Shown: positions 8,691 through 18,091, counted from the stretch's first letter. The stretch is 64,000 bases of DNA from Halomonas lysinitropha (GCF_902500215.1 NZ_CABVOU010000039.1:1-64000), one strand, 5' to 3'. Notes: generated by a model from the letters alone, not told the origin. Made by a program: numbers and translations.

Positions 8691-9706
8691 GCCTGGCGCT
8701 CTGCGCCCATCACGACCTCACCCGGGCCAATACCCTGGGGTTGCCGTGTCGGGCGGAGCGCTTCGTCGCGCCAAGCAACGTCGGCGATCTGCGCGAGGCC
8801 CTGGACCTGGCCCGGCACGAGGGCTGGCCACTGACCCTGCTGGGGGGCGGCAGCAATCTGATCCTGCCGGCATGGCTCCCGGGCCTGGTTGTTAGACCGG
8901 CCATGTGCCGCTGGTGGCTGGAGGAGGGGCAGGATGACACGGTCCTCGTGCATGCCGAGGCCGCGGTGGTCTGGCACGAGCTGGTCATGATGCTGGCCGC
9001 CAGGGGCCTATGGGGCACCGAGAACCTGGCACTGATTCCCGGACACTGTGGCGCCGCACCGATCCAGAACATCGGTGCCTATGGCGTGGAACTCAGTGAT
9101 GTCATCGAGGCGGTGCATCTGGTTCATCTCGACGATGGTCGCGAGGCGATACTCTCGCCGGAGGAGTGTGTCTTCGGCTATCGGGACAGTGTCTTCAAGG
9201 GTTTCCTGAAAGGACGCGTGGTGATCACCCGGCTGGTACTTCGCCTTAACCGCACGCCGCGCCCCCGACTCGACTACGGTGACCTGGCCAGCCGGGTGGG
9301 CGCCTCGCCGAGTGCGCTGGAGGTGGCCGAGGCAGTCGGCGCGATCCGCCGCGAGAAGCTGCCCGACCCGGCCGTGGTGGGCAATGCCGGCAGTTTCTTC
9401 AAGAATCCCGTGGTGGCAGCCGACCAGGCCGCTCGGCTGATGGATGATTACCCGATGATGCCGAACTTCCCCCAGCCCGATGGCCGGGTCAAGCTGGCGG
9501 CTGGCTGGCTGATCGACCAGTGCGGTCTCAAGGGCTGGCGACGGGGCCATTTCGGCGTGCATAAGCGCCAGGCGCTGGTACTGGTGCACTTCGGCGATGG
9601 GACGGCAGATGAGCTGCTTGACTTCGCCGGGCGGGTGGCCGATGCCGTGGCGGATCGTTTCGGTGTGATGCTGGAGCGTGAGCCGCGACTCGCCGAGTCA
9701 GATTGA
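8687..9706 (+). CDS. murB: UDP-N-acetylenolpyruvoylglucosamine reductase
   Basis: A 339-residue FAD-dependent MurB, reducing the enolpyruvyl group to lactyl in muramic acid synthesis. The FAD-binding region contains LLGGGSNLILP (51-61); GNAGSFFKNP (232-241) carries the catalytic Ser236, and a C-terminal domain with GWLIDQCGLKGWRRG follows, as in type I MurB. The start is TTG at 8687 overlapping the phosphatase stop; the resulting N-terminus MSLALCAHHDL aligns with the Pseudomonas type. It is the last gene of the operon, facing rne across a strong terminator. Confidence 0.95.
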   Translation: MSLALCAHHDLTRANTLGLPCRAERFVAPSNVGDLREALDLARHEGWPLTLLGGGSNLILPAWLPGLVVRPAMCRWWLEEGQDDTVLVHAEAAVVWHELVMMLAARGLWGTENLALIPGHCGAAPIQNIGAYGVELSDVIEAVHLVHLDDGREAILSPEECVFGYRDSVFKGFLKGRVVITRLVLRLNRTPRPRLDYGDLASRVGASPSALEVAEAVGAIRREKLPDPAVVGNAGSFFKNPVVAADQAARLMDDYPMMPNFPQPDGRVKLAAGWLIDQCGLKGWRRGHFGVHKRQALVLVHFGDGTADELLDFAGRVADAVADRFGVMLEREPRLAESD

Positions 9707-9736
9707 TCCTGCCGGAGCCTTTTCCGATCCTGACAT

Positions 9737-9770
9737 GACAGCGCCCGCAGCCAAGGCTGCGGGCGCTGTC
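9737..9770. terminator. bidirectional hairpin between convergent murB and rne
   Basis: A perfect 16-bp stem (9737-9752 with 9755-9770) closed by an AA loop, very GC-rich, followed on the + side by TGTCGT and on the - side by a short A/T mix. It sits exactly between the converging ends of murB and rne and would serve both strands. Confidence 0.8.
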
Positions 9771-9795
9771 TGTCGTGCCGGAGTGAAGCGGGGCC

Positions 9796-12700
9796 TCAGC
9801 CCTGCTTGCCCTCCTGGGCCTTGGTCTCCTGCTCACGACGGCGGATCTCCCGCGGGTCGTTGTGAGCGCGACGACGGCGACGGCGGCTGGCACGGCTCTC
9901 CGTTGCCTGCTCCTCGTCCTTCGCTTCCGGCTTGGCTTCGGCTTTCGCCTCGGCGGACTTCTGGTCTGACTTCGGGACTTCGTCCGCGGGCTCTGCCTTG
10001 GGTGTCGCCGCCTGGGACTCAGCCTTCGCTTCGGCGGACTTCTGGTCCGATTTCGGGACTTCGTCCGCGGGCTCTGCCTTGGGTGTCGCCGCCTGGGCCT
10101 CAGCCTTCGCTTCGGCGGACTTCTGGTCCGACTTCGGGACTTCGTCCGCGGGCTCTGCCTTGGGTGTCGCCGCCTTGAACTCAGCCTTAGCCTCGGCAGG
10201 CTTCTCGGCCGCTTTCTGCTCCGCCTTCGGCGCATTCGGCTGGGCCACGGCCACGGCCTCGGACTTGGCAGGCTGCTCGACCGAGGCTTCGGTCTTGGTG
10301 GCCTGGCCGCTCGACTGCTTGGCAGCCTCGGTGTGGGTCTTCGCTTCGGCAGCTTTCTCAGCCGGCTTCTGCTCGGCCTTGGCTTCAGACGGCTTCCGCT
10401 CGGCCTCTTCGGACGACTTCTGCTCGGCCTTCGTTACCTCGGCCTTGGCTTCAAGAGGCTTGTCGGCCGATTTCTTTTCGGCCTCAGAGGCATCCGGCTT
10501 GGGCCCGGCTTTCGTGTCGGCTGGCTTTCTCTTTGGTTGCTCGGCCTTGGCGTCGCTGGGCTCCTGCTCCGCCTTGGGTTCGGCCTTGGCGGCCTGATCG
10601 CCTGACTGCTTGGCCGCGTCAGACTCGCCCTTGGCCTCGGCCTCCTTCTCTGCCGGCTTTTGATCGGCCTTGTGTGCCTCGGACTTGGGCTCAGCAAGTT
10701 TCTGCTCTGCCTTCGGCGCATCCGGCTGGGCTTCGGCCTTGGGCTCAGCGGGCTGCTGCTCGGTTTTCGGCGCTTCGGCCTTGGCCTCAGCGGGCTTCTG
10801 CTCCGCCTTGGTCGCATCCGACGTGGGTTCGGCCTTGGCTGCCTGGCCGCTTGGCTGCTTGGCCGCTTCCGACTCGGCCTTCGCCTCGTCGGGCGTTTCG
10901 GCCGGCTGGGCGTTGGCTTTCACCTCGGTAGGCTGGGGTTCTCCCTCGGTGGCTTCGGCAAGCAGGCGCTGCTGTTCGGCCTCGGCCTTGGGGTTGATGG
11001 CATGCTTGCGCGTGCGCTGACGGGGGTTGTTGCGAGTACGCTTGGGCTTGCCGTCATCCACCGGGGCTTCGGCGGCTGCCGGCTTATCGTCACGCTTCTC
11101 GCTCGGCTTCTCGGCAGGCTTGCCGCCGCCTTTCTGGCGACGTGTGTCGTCACTGGGCTTCTCGCCACGGGGCGTCTGTTCGCTGGGCTTCTGGTCCCGG
11201 GCCCTGTCATCGCGAGGCTTGCCGTCACCAGTCTTTTCATCACGAGATTTTGGCGCCTCCGACTGGCGTGCCGGGCGGTTCTCGTCGGAGCGACCGCCAC
11301 GGCCGCGGCCACCACGGTTGCCGCGATTGTCGGTGCCTTCCGCCTTGCCCTCGCCACGTTCGTTCTCCTGGCGGGGCGAGCTGCGTCGTTCATCATTGCG
11401 TGGGCGACGCTGGCGGTCGTTGCGACCTCCTCGTTGCTCATCGCGCTGGGCCGGCTTGCTTGCGTCCTGGTCAGCGGGTGACTCGCCTGAGCGGACGGAG
11501 GGTTTCTTTGCGGTATCGGTAGGCGCTTCTTCGCCGCCGAGCAGCTTGGACAGACCCTTGACCAGGCGCCCTAGTACGCCGGTCTGGGGTTCGGGGACGG
11601 GCGGGGCGGCCGGTGCCTTGCTTGCCACCTTGGGCGTCGACGGGGCTTCAGGCACTTCCTGCTGCTGCAGGGAGGCGGGTGCCGGCTCGTGGTGGATCAC
11701 CGTCTTTACTGCGGCCTCGGCGCGCTGGACCGGTTTACCGAAGGCGGCCTCCGGCTCCTTGCCGACCTCGGAATCGGTGGAGAGCTCGAAGCTGGACAGG
11801 GTCGTGGTACCTTCTTCATCCACGTGGTCCTCGCGCAGGCGCTGGACATCATAGTGGGGGGTATCCATGTCCGGATTGGGCAGCATCAAGACGCGCACGC
11901 CCTGCCGCCGTTCGATCTCGGCCAGCACGGCGCGCTTCTCGTTGAGCAGGTAGGTGGCCACCGGCACCGGCAGGATGGCGCGGATCTGGGCGCTGCGCTC
12001 CTTCATCGCCTCTTCTTCGATGAGGCGCATGATGGAGAGCGAGATGGAGCGCACATCGCGGATGGTGCCCTGGCCGTCGCAGCGCGGGCAGACCACGCCG
12101 CTGGTCTCGCCAAGCGACGGGCGCAGCCGCTGGCGAGACATCTCCATCAGCCCGAAGCGCGAGATACGGCCGATCTGTACCCGGGCGCGATCAAGCTTGA
12201 GCGCATCGCGCATGCGGTTCTCGACCTCGCGCTGATTGCGGGCCGGGCTCATGTCGATGAAATCGATCACCACCAGGCCGCCGATATCGCGCAGACGCAG
12301 CTGTCGGGCGATCTCGTCGGCTGCCTCCTGGTTGGTCTGCAGCGCGGTCTCCTCGATATCGCTACCGCGGGTGGCCCGCGCCGAGTTGATATCGATGGAG
12401 ACCAGTGCCTCGGTATGGTCGATGACGATGGAACCGCCGGAGGGCAGCTTGACCTCTCGCTCGTAGGCGGTCTCGATCTGCGACTCGATCTGGAAGCGCG
12501 AGAAGAGTGGCACTTCGTCGACGTAGAGCTTGATCTTCTGCTGGTAGGAGGGCATCACCTGGCGGATGAAGGTCAGGGCTTCCTGATGGACCTGCTCGCT
12601 GTCGATCAGCACCTCGCCGATGTCCTGGCGCAGATAGTCGCGCATGGCGCGGATGATGACGTTGGATTCACGGTAGATCAGGAAGGGCGCCGGGCGCTTG

Positions 12701-13290
12701 CCGGCCTCTTCGGTGATCGACTCCCACACCTGGACGAGATAGTCCAGGTCCCACTGCAGTTCCTCGGGAGAGCGGCCGATGCCGGCCGTGCGCACGATCA
12801 GTCCCATCTTGTCGGGCACGGTCAGCTGGCTCATGGCCTCCTTCAGCTGACTGCGCTCCTCGCCCTCGATCCGCCGCGAGATGCCGCCGGCACGGGGATT
12901 GTTGGGCATCAGCACCAGGAAGCGACCGGCGAGGCTGATGAAGGTGGTCAGAGCGGCGCCCTTGTTGCCGCGCTCCTCCTTATCCACCTGGACGATCACT
13001 TCCTGTCCCTCCTTGAGCACTTCCTTGATACTGGGACGGCCCGAGGATTCTTTCAGGAAATAGTCGCGGGAAATCTCCTTGAGCGGCAAGAAGCCGTGAC
13101 GATCGGCACCGAAGTCGACGAAGGCGGCTTCGAGGGAGGGCTCTACGCGGGTGATCTTGCCACGGTAGATGTTGGCTTTCTTCTGTTCCCGAGCGCCGGA
13201 CTCGATGTCCAGGTCGTACAGGCGTTGTCCATCGACCAGCGCGACCCGCAGCTCTTCGGGCTGGGTCGCATTGATGAGCATCCGTTTCAT
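9796..13290 (-). CDS. rne: ribonuclease E
   Basis: A 1164-residue essential endoribonuclease and degradosome scaffold. The N-terminal catalytic half contains the S1 domain (about 38-120), the RNase H-like and 5'-sensor region, and the DNase I-like site with Asp300 in [13 protein letters not shown] and Asp343 in VVIDFIDM; the zinc-link Cys401 and Cys404 (CPRC) follow. From about residue 520 the protein is disordered: an Arg-rich RNA-binding stretch ([14 protein letters not shown] and RGGRGRGG), then more than 400 residues dominated by Ala, Lys, Glu and Pro, including three tandem 27-residue repeats near the end, and a basic [13 protein letters not shown] segment. The ATG at 13290 is preferred over the upstream TTG at 13302 because MKRMLINA is the family N-terminus. 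A long leader precedes it. Confidence 0.95.
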   Translation of the reverse strand: MKRMLINATQPEELRVALVDGQRLYDLDIESGAREQKKANIYRGKITRVEPSLEAAFVDFGADRHGFLPLKEISRDYFLKESSGRPSIKEVLKEGQEVIVQVDKEERGNKGAALTTFISLAGRFLVLMPNNPRAGGISRRIEGEERSQLKEAMSQLTVPDKMGLIVRTAGIGRSPEELQWDLDYLVQVWESITEEAGKRPAPFLIYRESNVIIRAMRDYLRQDIGEVLIDSEQVHQEALTFIRQVMPSYQQKIKLYVDEVPLFSRFQIESQIETAYEREVKLPSGGSIVIDHTEALVSIDINSARATRGSDIEETALQTNQEAADEIARQLRLRDIGGLVVIDFIDMSPARNQREVENRMRDALKLDRARVQIGRISRFGLMEMSRQRLRPSLGETSGVVCPRCDGQGTIRDVRSISLSIMRLIEEEAMKERSAQIRAILPVPVATYLLNEKRAVLAEIERRQGVRVLMLPNPDMDTPHYDVQRLREDHVDEEGTTTLSSFELSTDSEVGKEPEAAFGKPVQRAEAAVKTVIHHEPAPASLQQQEVPEAPSTPKVASKAPAAPPVPEPQTGVLGRLVKGLSKLLGGEEAPTDTAKKPSVRSGESPADQDASKPAQRDEQRGGRNDRQRRPRNDERRSSPRQENERGEGKAEGTDNRGNRGGRGRGGRSDENRPARQSEAPKSRDEKTGDGKPRDDRARDQKPSEQTPRGEKPSDDTRRQKGGGKPAEKPSEKRDDKPAAAEAPVDDGKPKRTRNNPRQRTRKHAINPKAEAEQQRLLAEATEGEPQPTEVKANAQPAETPDEAKAESEAAKQPSGQAAKAEPTSDATKAEQKPAEAKAEAPKTEQQPAEPKAEAQPDAPKAEQKLAEPKSEAHKADQKPAEKEAEAKGESDAAKQSGDQAAKAEPKAEQEPSDAKAEQPKRKPADTKAGPKPDASEAEKKSADKPLEAKAEVTKAEQKSSEEAERKPSEAKAEQKPAEKAAEAKTHTEAAKQSSGQATKTEASVEQPAKSEAVAVAQPNAPKAEQKAAEKPAEAKAEFKAATPKAEPADEVPKSDQKSAEAKAEAQAATPKAEPADEVPKSDQKSAEAKAESQAATPKAEPADEVPKSDQKSAEAKAEAKPEAKDEEQATESRASRRRRRRAHNDPREIRRREQETKAQEGKQG
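9950..10192 (-). repeat. 81-bp tandem repeat, three copies, inside rne
   Basis: Three nearly identical copies with a period of exactly 81 bp; the landmark TCGGCGGACTTCTGG recurs at 9950, 10031 and 10112. Each encodes 27 residues of the form [20 protein letters not shown] plus DQKSAEA. Copies differ by only a few bases (for example TCTGAC, TCCGAT, TCCGAC), which points to recent duplication or ongoing homogenisation. The repeat keeps the reading frame. Confidence 0.95.
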
Positions 13291-13757
13291 GTCGTCTCGC
13301 AATCAGGGACGGCCGGATGGCGGTCAACGACGAAGGCGAACCGCTGGTTGCTGCGTGCTTGTGCTCAGCGCATGTCGCGGATGCGGTGATGCGCCCAACC
13401 GTTTCGGGACATCCTTGCACGATGCGTCCGACACGGCATGGTCATGTTGAGTACGGGGCGGAGGCAGGACATGTCTCGGTGGGACGTCGCCCATCCGGCC
13501 CTGCGGTCACCGCCAACACCTGGCATTCATCGATTCGCCAACGCCGGCCACCGGCACGTTGTTGGTCGTATCCCGTGGCGTTCGGCCACGCTGCAGGGAG
13601 CGAAGCCGAAGCCGGGCGTGGCGTTGTATCGCTTGCTTTTCGGCGGCGGGACCTCGGATTGGCGAGGATCGTCGCGGCCTGATCTTTTCGCTCCGGCCTG
13701 CGTGTCTGTCGTGCAGGCGCTCTCGCGGATCATGACAACCCGCTGAAGCGAGATGAC

Positions 13758-13786
13758 AATATACCAGTAAAGGGGGTTACCAGCAA
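13758..13786 (-). promoter_or_regulatory. sigma-70 promoter for rne
   Basis: On the minus strand: -35 TTGCTG (13781-13786), a 17-bp spacer and -10 TATATT (13758-13763). Spacing is ideal and the -10 differs from consensus at one position. Transcription would start near 13751. Confidence 0.7.
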
Positions 13787-13818
13787 TTGACGCAGGATGG
13801 TCGGCACTGCGGTAGAAT
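13787..13818 (+). promoter_or_regulatory. possible rluC promoter
   Basis: TTGACG (13787-13792) and TAGAAT (13813-13818) lie just upstream of rluC, directly abutting the divergent rne -35 box. The 20-bp spacing is longer than the optimum, so one of the two boxes may not be used. Confidence 0.35.
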
Positions 13819-13853
13819 GCGCCTTCCAAGCAGGTATCCAGTGGAGTGGCGGC

Positions 13854-14801
13854 ATGGCCGAAGGGCGCGACGTGCAGTGGGTGGAAGTGACCGAGGGCCA
13901 GGTGGGTCAGCGGGTCGACAACTTCCTGTTGACGCGCATGAAAGGAGCGCCCAGGGCGCTCGTCTACCGCATCGTGCGCAAGGGCGAGGTGCGGGTGAAC
14001 AAGAAGCGGGTCAAGGCCGATACTCGCCTTGCTCTGGGGGACTTGGTGCGGATTCCGCCGTTGCGCCTCTCGCCCCGTGAAGCTGTTCGCGAGGTCAGCG
14101 ACAACCTGCGCAACCTGCTCGCCGGCAGCGTGCTGCTCGAGGGGCGCGATTGGATGGTGCTCAACAAGCCATCGGGTCTCGCCGTGCACGGCGGCAGTGG
14201 CGTGAAGATCGGCCTGATCGAGGCGCTGCGCCAGGTGCGTGAGGATCTGGATTTTCTGGAGCTTGTCCATCGCCTGGATCGTGATACCTCGGGTTGCCTG
14301 CTGCTGGCGAAGTCGCGTCCTGCGCTGTTGGCGCTCAACGCTTCGCTCAAGGAGCGCCAGATGGACAAGCAGTACCTGGCACTGGTGGCGGGGCGCTGGC
14401 CGGCACGACGTGACTTTGTCAGCGCCCGGCTCGACCGCTACGAGCTTGCCAACGGTGAGCGCCGCGTGCGGGTCGAGGCGGACGGCAAAGTGGCTCGCAC
14501 GCGATTCGCGGTACGTGAGGCCTTCGAGAAGGTCACCCTGATCGAGGCCGAGCCGGTCACCGGACGTACCCATCAAATACGTGTGCACGCGGCTCACGCG
14601 GGCCATCCGTTGCTTGGCGATGACAAGTATGGCGGCCGCGAGAGTCAGCGGCTAGCGGCCACTCTGGGGCTATCGCGTCTGTTTCTGCATGCGTCGGCCC
14701 TGTCCTTTCCCGAACCCAGCAGCGGTCGGCCGGTGAGGATCAAGGCGCCGCTGCCCGATGAGCTCGATGCGGTGCTGGACAGGGCCCGCAAGGGCCTCTG
14801 A
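13854..14801 (+). CDS. rluC: 23S rRNA pseudouridine synthase RluC
   Basis: A 315-residue pseudouridine synthase of the RluA family, modifying 23S rRNA positions 955, 2504 and 2580 in E. coli. An N-terminal S4 RNA-binding domain (about 18-75) precedes the catalytic domain, with HRLDRDTSGCLLLAKS (139-154) containing catalytic Asp142, and GRTHQIRVHAAHAGHPLLGD near the end. ATG at 13854 has GGAG seven bases upstream; the longer frame before it looks non-coding. The rne-rluC divergent arrangement is the classical one and favours RluC over RluD. Confidence 0.94.
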   Translation: MAEGRDVQWVEVTEGQVGQRVDNFLLTRMKGAPRALVYRIVRKGEVRVNKKRVKADTRLALGDLVRIPPLRLSPREAVREVSDNLRNLLAGSVLLEGRDWMVLNKPSGLAVHGGSGVKIGLIEALRQVREDLDFLELVHRLDRDTSGCLLLAKSRPALLALNASLKERQMDKQYLALVAGRWPARRDFVSARLDRYELANGERRVRVEADGKVARTRFAVREAFEKVTLIEAEPVTGRTHQIRVHAAHAGHPLLGDDKYGGRESQRLAATLGLSRLFLHASALSFPEPSSGRPVRIKAPLPDELDAVLDRARKGL

Positions 14802-14813
14802 CACGGAGGTTTC

Positions 14814-15464
14814 ATGCGCTATCGATTGGCCATCTTCGACTGGGATGGCACCCTGATGGACTCTATCGAGCGAATCGTCTCCAGCATGCAGTTGGCGTCT
14901 CGCGAAGCGGGCTGGGGCGAGCTTGAGACGGAGGCGGTTCGCAACATCATCGGCCTCGGGCTGCCTGAAGCCATCGCCACCCTCTGCCCGGGTATCGATG
15001 CTGAGCGTGGCGAGCTGCTGAGGGCGCGCTATGCCTACCATTTCGTCGAGGGCGACACAGGCTCTCTGCGTTTCTATCCCGGGGTCGAGGCCGGCCTCCA
15101 GCGTCTGCGGGGCAGGGCAAACCAGCGTCTGGCCGTGGCCACCGGCAAGAGTCGCCGCGGCCTGGATCGCATCTTCTACGAGAGCGGCAGCGGGGGCTGG
15201 TTCCATGCCAGCCGTACCGCCGACGAGACGCTCTCCAAGCCACACCCCCGAATGCTCGAGGAGCTCCTTGTAGAACTCGATGTCGATGTCGGCGAGGCGG
15301 TGATGGTCGGCGATACCGAATATGACCTCGAGATGGCGCGAGCGATGGGCATGGACCGGATCGCGGTGACCTGGGGCGTGCATGACCCGGCGCGTCTCTC
15401 CGCCAGCCGACCGGTGTTCACGGCCGAAGCGGCGAGTGAACTCTTCGACTGGCTCTACGGCTAG
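14814..15464 (+). CDS. HAD family hydrolase (phosphatase)
   Basis: A 216-residue haloacid dehalogenase-type phosphatase. Motif I is FDWDGTLMDS (nucleophile Asp), motif III the conserved Lys in LSKPHP, and motif IV VGDTEYDLEMA. It resembles phosphoglycolate phosphatase-like proteins, but the substrate cannot be read from the sequence. GGAGG lies five bases before the ATG. It follows rluC by 12 bp and precedes sppA by 16 bp; the same trio occurs in Pseudomonas. Confidence 0.88.
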   Translation: MRYRLAIFDWDGTLMDSIERIVSSMQLASREAGWGELETEAVRNIIGLGLPEAIATLCPGIDAERGELLRARYAYHFVEGDTGSLRFYPGVEAGLQRLRGRANQRLAVATGKSRRGLDRIFYESGSGGWFHASRTADETLSKPHPRMLEELLVELDVDVGEAVMVGDTEYDLEMARAMGMDRIAVTWGVHDPARLSASRPVFTAEAASELFDWLYG

Positions 15465-15480
15465 CTGACCAAGGAACAGA

Positions 15481-16572
15481 ATGACCATGAGTGACGACGA
15501 CAAGCACGGCGATCGCTGGACGAGTGGGCCGGAGTTGACCCCGGAGCAGGCCCGCCGGGAGCGAGAGGGGCAGCACACCGATCAACCGCCACCCCCCGGT
15601 GAGGATGCCGAGACCCTGCGTGAACGTCAGCGCCTTGCCCAGTTGGAGATGATGGACCGCTGGGTTGGCGGGGTACTGGCGGAACAGCGCCGTTCCCGGC
15701 GCTGGAAGCTGTTCTTCCGCTTCTTCTTTGCGCTGCTGATCCTGGCCTCGCTCTCGACGACGCTTTACGGGCTCTTCGGCGCCCCGGGCAGCGGGCCGCC
15801 TGACCGACCGCATCTCGGCGTCGTCGAACTCAAGGGGGTCATCGATAGTGACTCTCCGGCCAGCGCCGAGCGCATCATCGAGGGGCTGGAGCGAGCCTGG
15901 AACGTTGAAGAGGTCGAGGCGGTGGTGCTGCATATCAACAGCCCCGGTGGCAGCCCCGTTCAGTCACAACGTATCTTCGAGGCGGTCATGCGGTTGCGCG
16001 AGTCTGGTGACAAGCCAGTTCTGGCAGTGGTCGAGGATATCGGCGCCAGTGGCGCCTACTATGTGGCTGCGGCGGCTGACGAGATCATCGCCGCACCGGC
16101 CAGTCTGGTAGGCTCTATCGGCGTCGTCCACGCCGGTTTCGGCTTCGAGGAGGCCATCGGGCGCCTGGGGGTCGAGCGCCGTGTCTTTACGGCCGGCGAG
16201 AACAAGGCATTCCTCGACCCTTTTTCCGACATCGCCCCGGCACAGCGCGAGTTCTGGCAGTCGGTGCTCGAGAACACCCATGAGCAGTTCATCGCAGCGG
16301 TGCGCAAGGGGCGCGGCGAGCGCCTCGTCGACGATGAGCGTCTGTTCAGCGGGTTGATCTGGAGTGGCGAGCAGGCCCTCGAGCTGGGACTGGTGGACGA
16401 ACTCGACAGCCTCGATGGCGTGGCCCGCGCGCGGCTTGGCGAGGCGAGAACGCGCGATTACACGCCACGTCTCGACCCCTTCGAGCGGATTTCCCGCCAG
16501 TTCGGCCGGGTGGCCATGGAGTGGCTTGGCGTGCCGCGGGGTGAGTCGCCGGTGCGTTATCAGCTACCATAG
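15481..16572 (+). CDS. sppA: signal peptide peptidase SppA, short form (S49 family)
   Basis: A 363-residue membrane-anchored serine protease that degrades signal peptides left in the membrane. A charged, disordered N-terminus is followed by one transmembrane helix (about 75-97). The S49 domain shows HINSPGGSP (oxyanion region), Ser190 in IGASGAYY as nucleophile and Lys242 in GENKAFLDPF as general base, the Ser/Lys dyad of the ~36-kDa forms rather than the double-domain E. coli form. Two Met codons (15481, 15487) are possible starts. Confidence 0.92.
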   Translation: MTMSDDDKHGDRWTSGPELTPEQARREREGQHTDQPPPPGEDAETLRERQRLAQLEMMDRWVGGVLAEQRRSRRWKLFFRFFFALLILASLSTTLYGLFGAPGSGPPDRPHLGVVELKGVIDSDSPASAERIIEGLERAWNVEEVEAVVLHINSPGGSPVQSQRIFEAVMRLRESGDKPVLAVVEDIGASGAYYVAAAADEIIAAPASLVGSIGVVHAGFGFEEAIGRLGVERRVFTAGENKAFLDPFSDIAPAQREFWQSVLENTHEQFIAAVRKGRGERLVDDERLFSGLIWSGEQALELGLVDELDSLDGVARARLGEARTRDYTPRLDPFERISRQFGRVAMEWLGVPRGESPVRYQLP

Positions 16573-16640
16573 AGCGCCAAACAGGTTTGGGGCATCGACA
16601 TGAGCTGCGTCGGAGATCTGTCGCCGAAAAAGCCGCGGTA

Positions 16641-17231
16641 TCAGGTCACGGGCCCCAGCGGATCCAGCCCGGCCTCGCGCAGCATCACGCATAGCCGGAT
16701 CAGCGGCAGGCCGATCAGGGTGTTGGGGTCATCCCCCTCGAGCTTCTCGAACAGGGCGATGCCCAGCCCCTCCATGCGGAAGCTGCCGGCGCTGTCCAGG
16801 GGCTTTTCCTTTTCCACATAGCGGGCGATCTCGCCCTCGCTGAGGTGTCGGAACAGCACGTCATAGGTCTCGTGACAGACCCGGTGGCGGCCCTGCGCGG
16901 TGTCGAGCAGCGCCAGGCCGGTGAGGAAGCGCACGCGCTGGCCGGAGAAGCGGCTCAGGTTGGCGCGGGCGGTGGCCGCGTCGCCGGGCTTGCCGAGGAT
17001 CTCGCCGCCGAACAGCGCCACCTGGTCGGAGCCGATGATCAGGTGGGCGGGAAAGCGCTCGGCCAGCCGCTCGGCCTTGCCCAGCGCCAGACGGTGCACC
17101 AGAGCCTCGGGTGCCTCGCCCGGGCGTGGCGTTTCGTCGATGTCGGGGCTCTCCCAGGCATAGGGAATCTCCAGGCGGTCAAGCAACTGACGGCGCCAGC
17201 GCGAGCCTGAGGCAAGGATCAAGTTGGGCAT
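16641..17231 (-). CDS. Maf-family nucleoside triphosphate pyrophosphatase
   Basis: A 196-residue Maf protein. The N-terminus NLILASGSRWRRQLLDRL is the family signature, and SDQVALFGGEILGKPG holds the conserved Asp. The position next to yceD-rpmF and rluC is that of YceF, which hydrolyses 7-methyl-GTP in E. coli, so this is probably YceF-type (inference). ATG at 17231 with AGGAG seven bases upstream; codons before it are unsupported. It converges on sppA. Confidence 0.92.
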   Translation of the reverse strand: MPNLILASGSRWRRQLLDRLEIPYAWESPDIDETPRPGEAPEALVHRLALGKAERLAERFPAHLIIGSDQVALFGGEILGKPGDAATARANLSRFSGQRVRFLTGLALLDTAQGRHRVCHETYDVLFRHLSEGEIARYVEKEKPLDSAGSFRMEGLGIALFEKLEGDDPNTLIGLPLIRLCVMLREAGLDPLGPVT

Positions 17232-17322
17232 GGGCGTTCTCCTGGGCGGGTTGGTGGAGCAGCGAGTCGGCAGCGCCAATCATGGGGGTTAATCGCCATG
17301 GTAACCCGGGACGATGGCAGCT

Positions 17323-17351
17323 TTGACAGGGGCAGGGGGAGTGCCTATCAT
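17323..17351 (+). promoter_or_regulatory. consensus-like sigma-70 promoter for yceD-rpmF-plsX-fab operon
   Basis: TTGACA (17323-17328, perfect -35), 17-bp spacer, TATCAT (17346-17351, one mismatch). The predicted start of transcription falls at about 17358, only a few bases before the yceD ATG at 17361, implying a leaderless or nearly leaderless yceD message. Confidence 0.75.
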
Positions 17352-17360
17352 TGCGCGCCT

Positions 17361-17888
17361 ATGTTGACCTCAAGACTCCCCGGCAGGGTCGAGCCTTATA
17401 AGCTCGTGGCTCGTGCCGAACACCTGGAAGGCCTGGTAGCGCTCACCGAAATGGCGAGGCTCGCCGAGGAAGTCGGCGCCCAGTCAGGCGATGCCCAGGT
17501 ATGGATGGATTTCGCCATCGACCCCCAGGGGCGAAGGGAGATTCGTGGGCACCTCAAAGCTGAGCTGCAGCTGCCGTGCCGGCGCTGTCTCGAGCCTATG
17601 GCGCAACAGGTCGAAAGCGATTTCCGGCTGGGCATGGTTACCAGTGACGCCCTGGCCGCCGAACTGCCGAGCACCCACGAGCCGGTGCTGGTGGAAAACG
17701 AACAGCTGAACCTGCTGGCGGTGGTCGAGGATGAACTCATCCTCAGCTTGCCCCAGGTGGTTTACCACAGCGAGGCCGAGTGCAAGGTGTCGCGCGACCA
17801 GCTGAACAGCGGAGAAGCGACCGACGAGTCGGCCAGCCCCCCCGCGAGCCCTTTCGATGTGCTGCGGCAGATCAAGGGCAAACTCTGA
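17361..17888 (+). CDS. yceD: YceD/DUF177 family protein
   Basis: A 175-residue protein of the DUF177 family, commonly encoded just upstream of ribosomal protein L32 and linked to 23S rRNA metabolism. The conserved LPCRRCLEPM and the acidic C-terminal segment with LLAVVEDELILSLPQV are visible; the two Cys of CRRC and a third in AECKVS could bind metal. The ATG at 17361 fits the family N-terminus (RLPGRVEPYKLVAR), but there is no Shine-Dalgarno sequence before it and the promoter -10 box ends only nine bases upstream. rpmF follows after 32 bp. Confidence 0.9.
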   Translation: MLTSRLPGRVEPYKLVARAEHLEGLVALTEMARLAEEVGAQSGDAQVWMDFAIDPQGRREIRGHLKAELQLPCRRCLEPMAQQVESDFRLGMVTSDALAAELPSTHEPVLVENEQLNLLAVVEDELILSLPQVVYHSEAECKVSRDQLNSGEATDESASPPASPFDVLRQIKGKL

Positions 17889-17920
17889 TACATCCTCGTT
17901 TCACTCTGGAGTGACTACCC

Positions 17921-18091
17921 ATGGCAGTTCAAAAGAACCGCAAGACCCGTTCCACGCGCGGCATGCGTCGCAGCCACGATGCCCTCACCGCCCCGACCCT
18001 GTCCCAGGACAAGGAAACCGGTACTACCCATCTGCGCCACCATGTGTCCCCGGACGGCTTCTATCGTGGTCGCAAGGTCGTGGAAGTCTGA
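17921..18091 (+). CDS. rpmF: 50S ribosomal protein L32
   Basis: A 56-residue protein, [20 protein letters not shown] at the N-terminus, matching L32 throughout; the middle [18 protein letters not shown] is conserved. It lacks the Cys pairs found in zinc-binding L32 forms (C-minus type). CTGGAGTGA lies just before the start. It is placed between yceD and plsX, the usual coupling of ribosome and lipid synthesis genes. Confidence 0.97.
   Translation: MAVQKNRKTRSTRGMRRSHDALTAPTLSQDKETGTTHLRHHVSPDGFYRGRKVVEV

Larger units (their letters stand above)
13291..13853 (-). promoter_or_regulatory. rne 5' leader and divergent rne/rluC intergenic region
   Basis: About 560 bp without a credible gene between the starts of rne and rluC. 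From the rne promoter at 13758-13786 the transcript would have a leader of roughly 460 nt. In E. coli the rne leader (361 nt) carries hairpins used by RNase E to control its own mRNA; a leader of similar size here suggests the same autoregulation (inference). It is rich in short inverted GC segments, but I did not fold it. Confidence 0.55.

Noticed and set aside
11689-13389. Long + strand open frame opposite the catalytic half of rne
   Set aside because: It mirrors rne in the antisense strand; rne carries clear catalytic motifs and a promoter, while this frame has no ribosome binding site or family resemblance.
13797-13853. N-terminal extension of rluC from an earlier ATG
   Set aside because: The extra codons overlap the promoter region and lack a ribosome binding site; the ATG at 13854 has GGAG properly placed.
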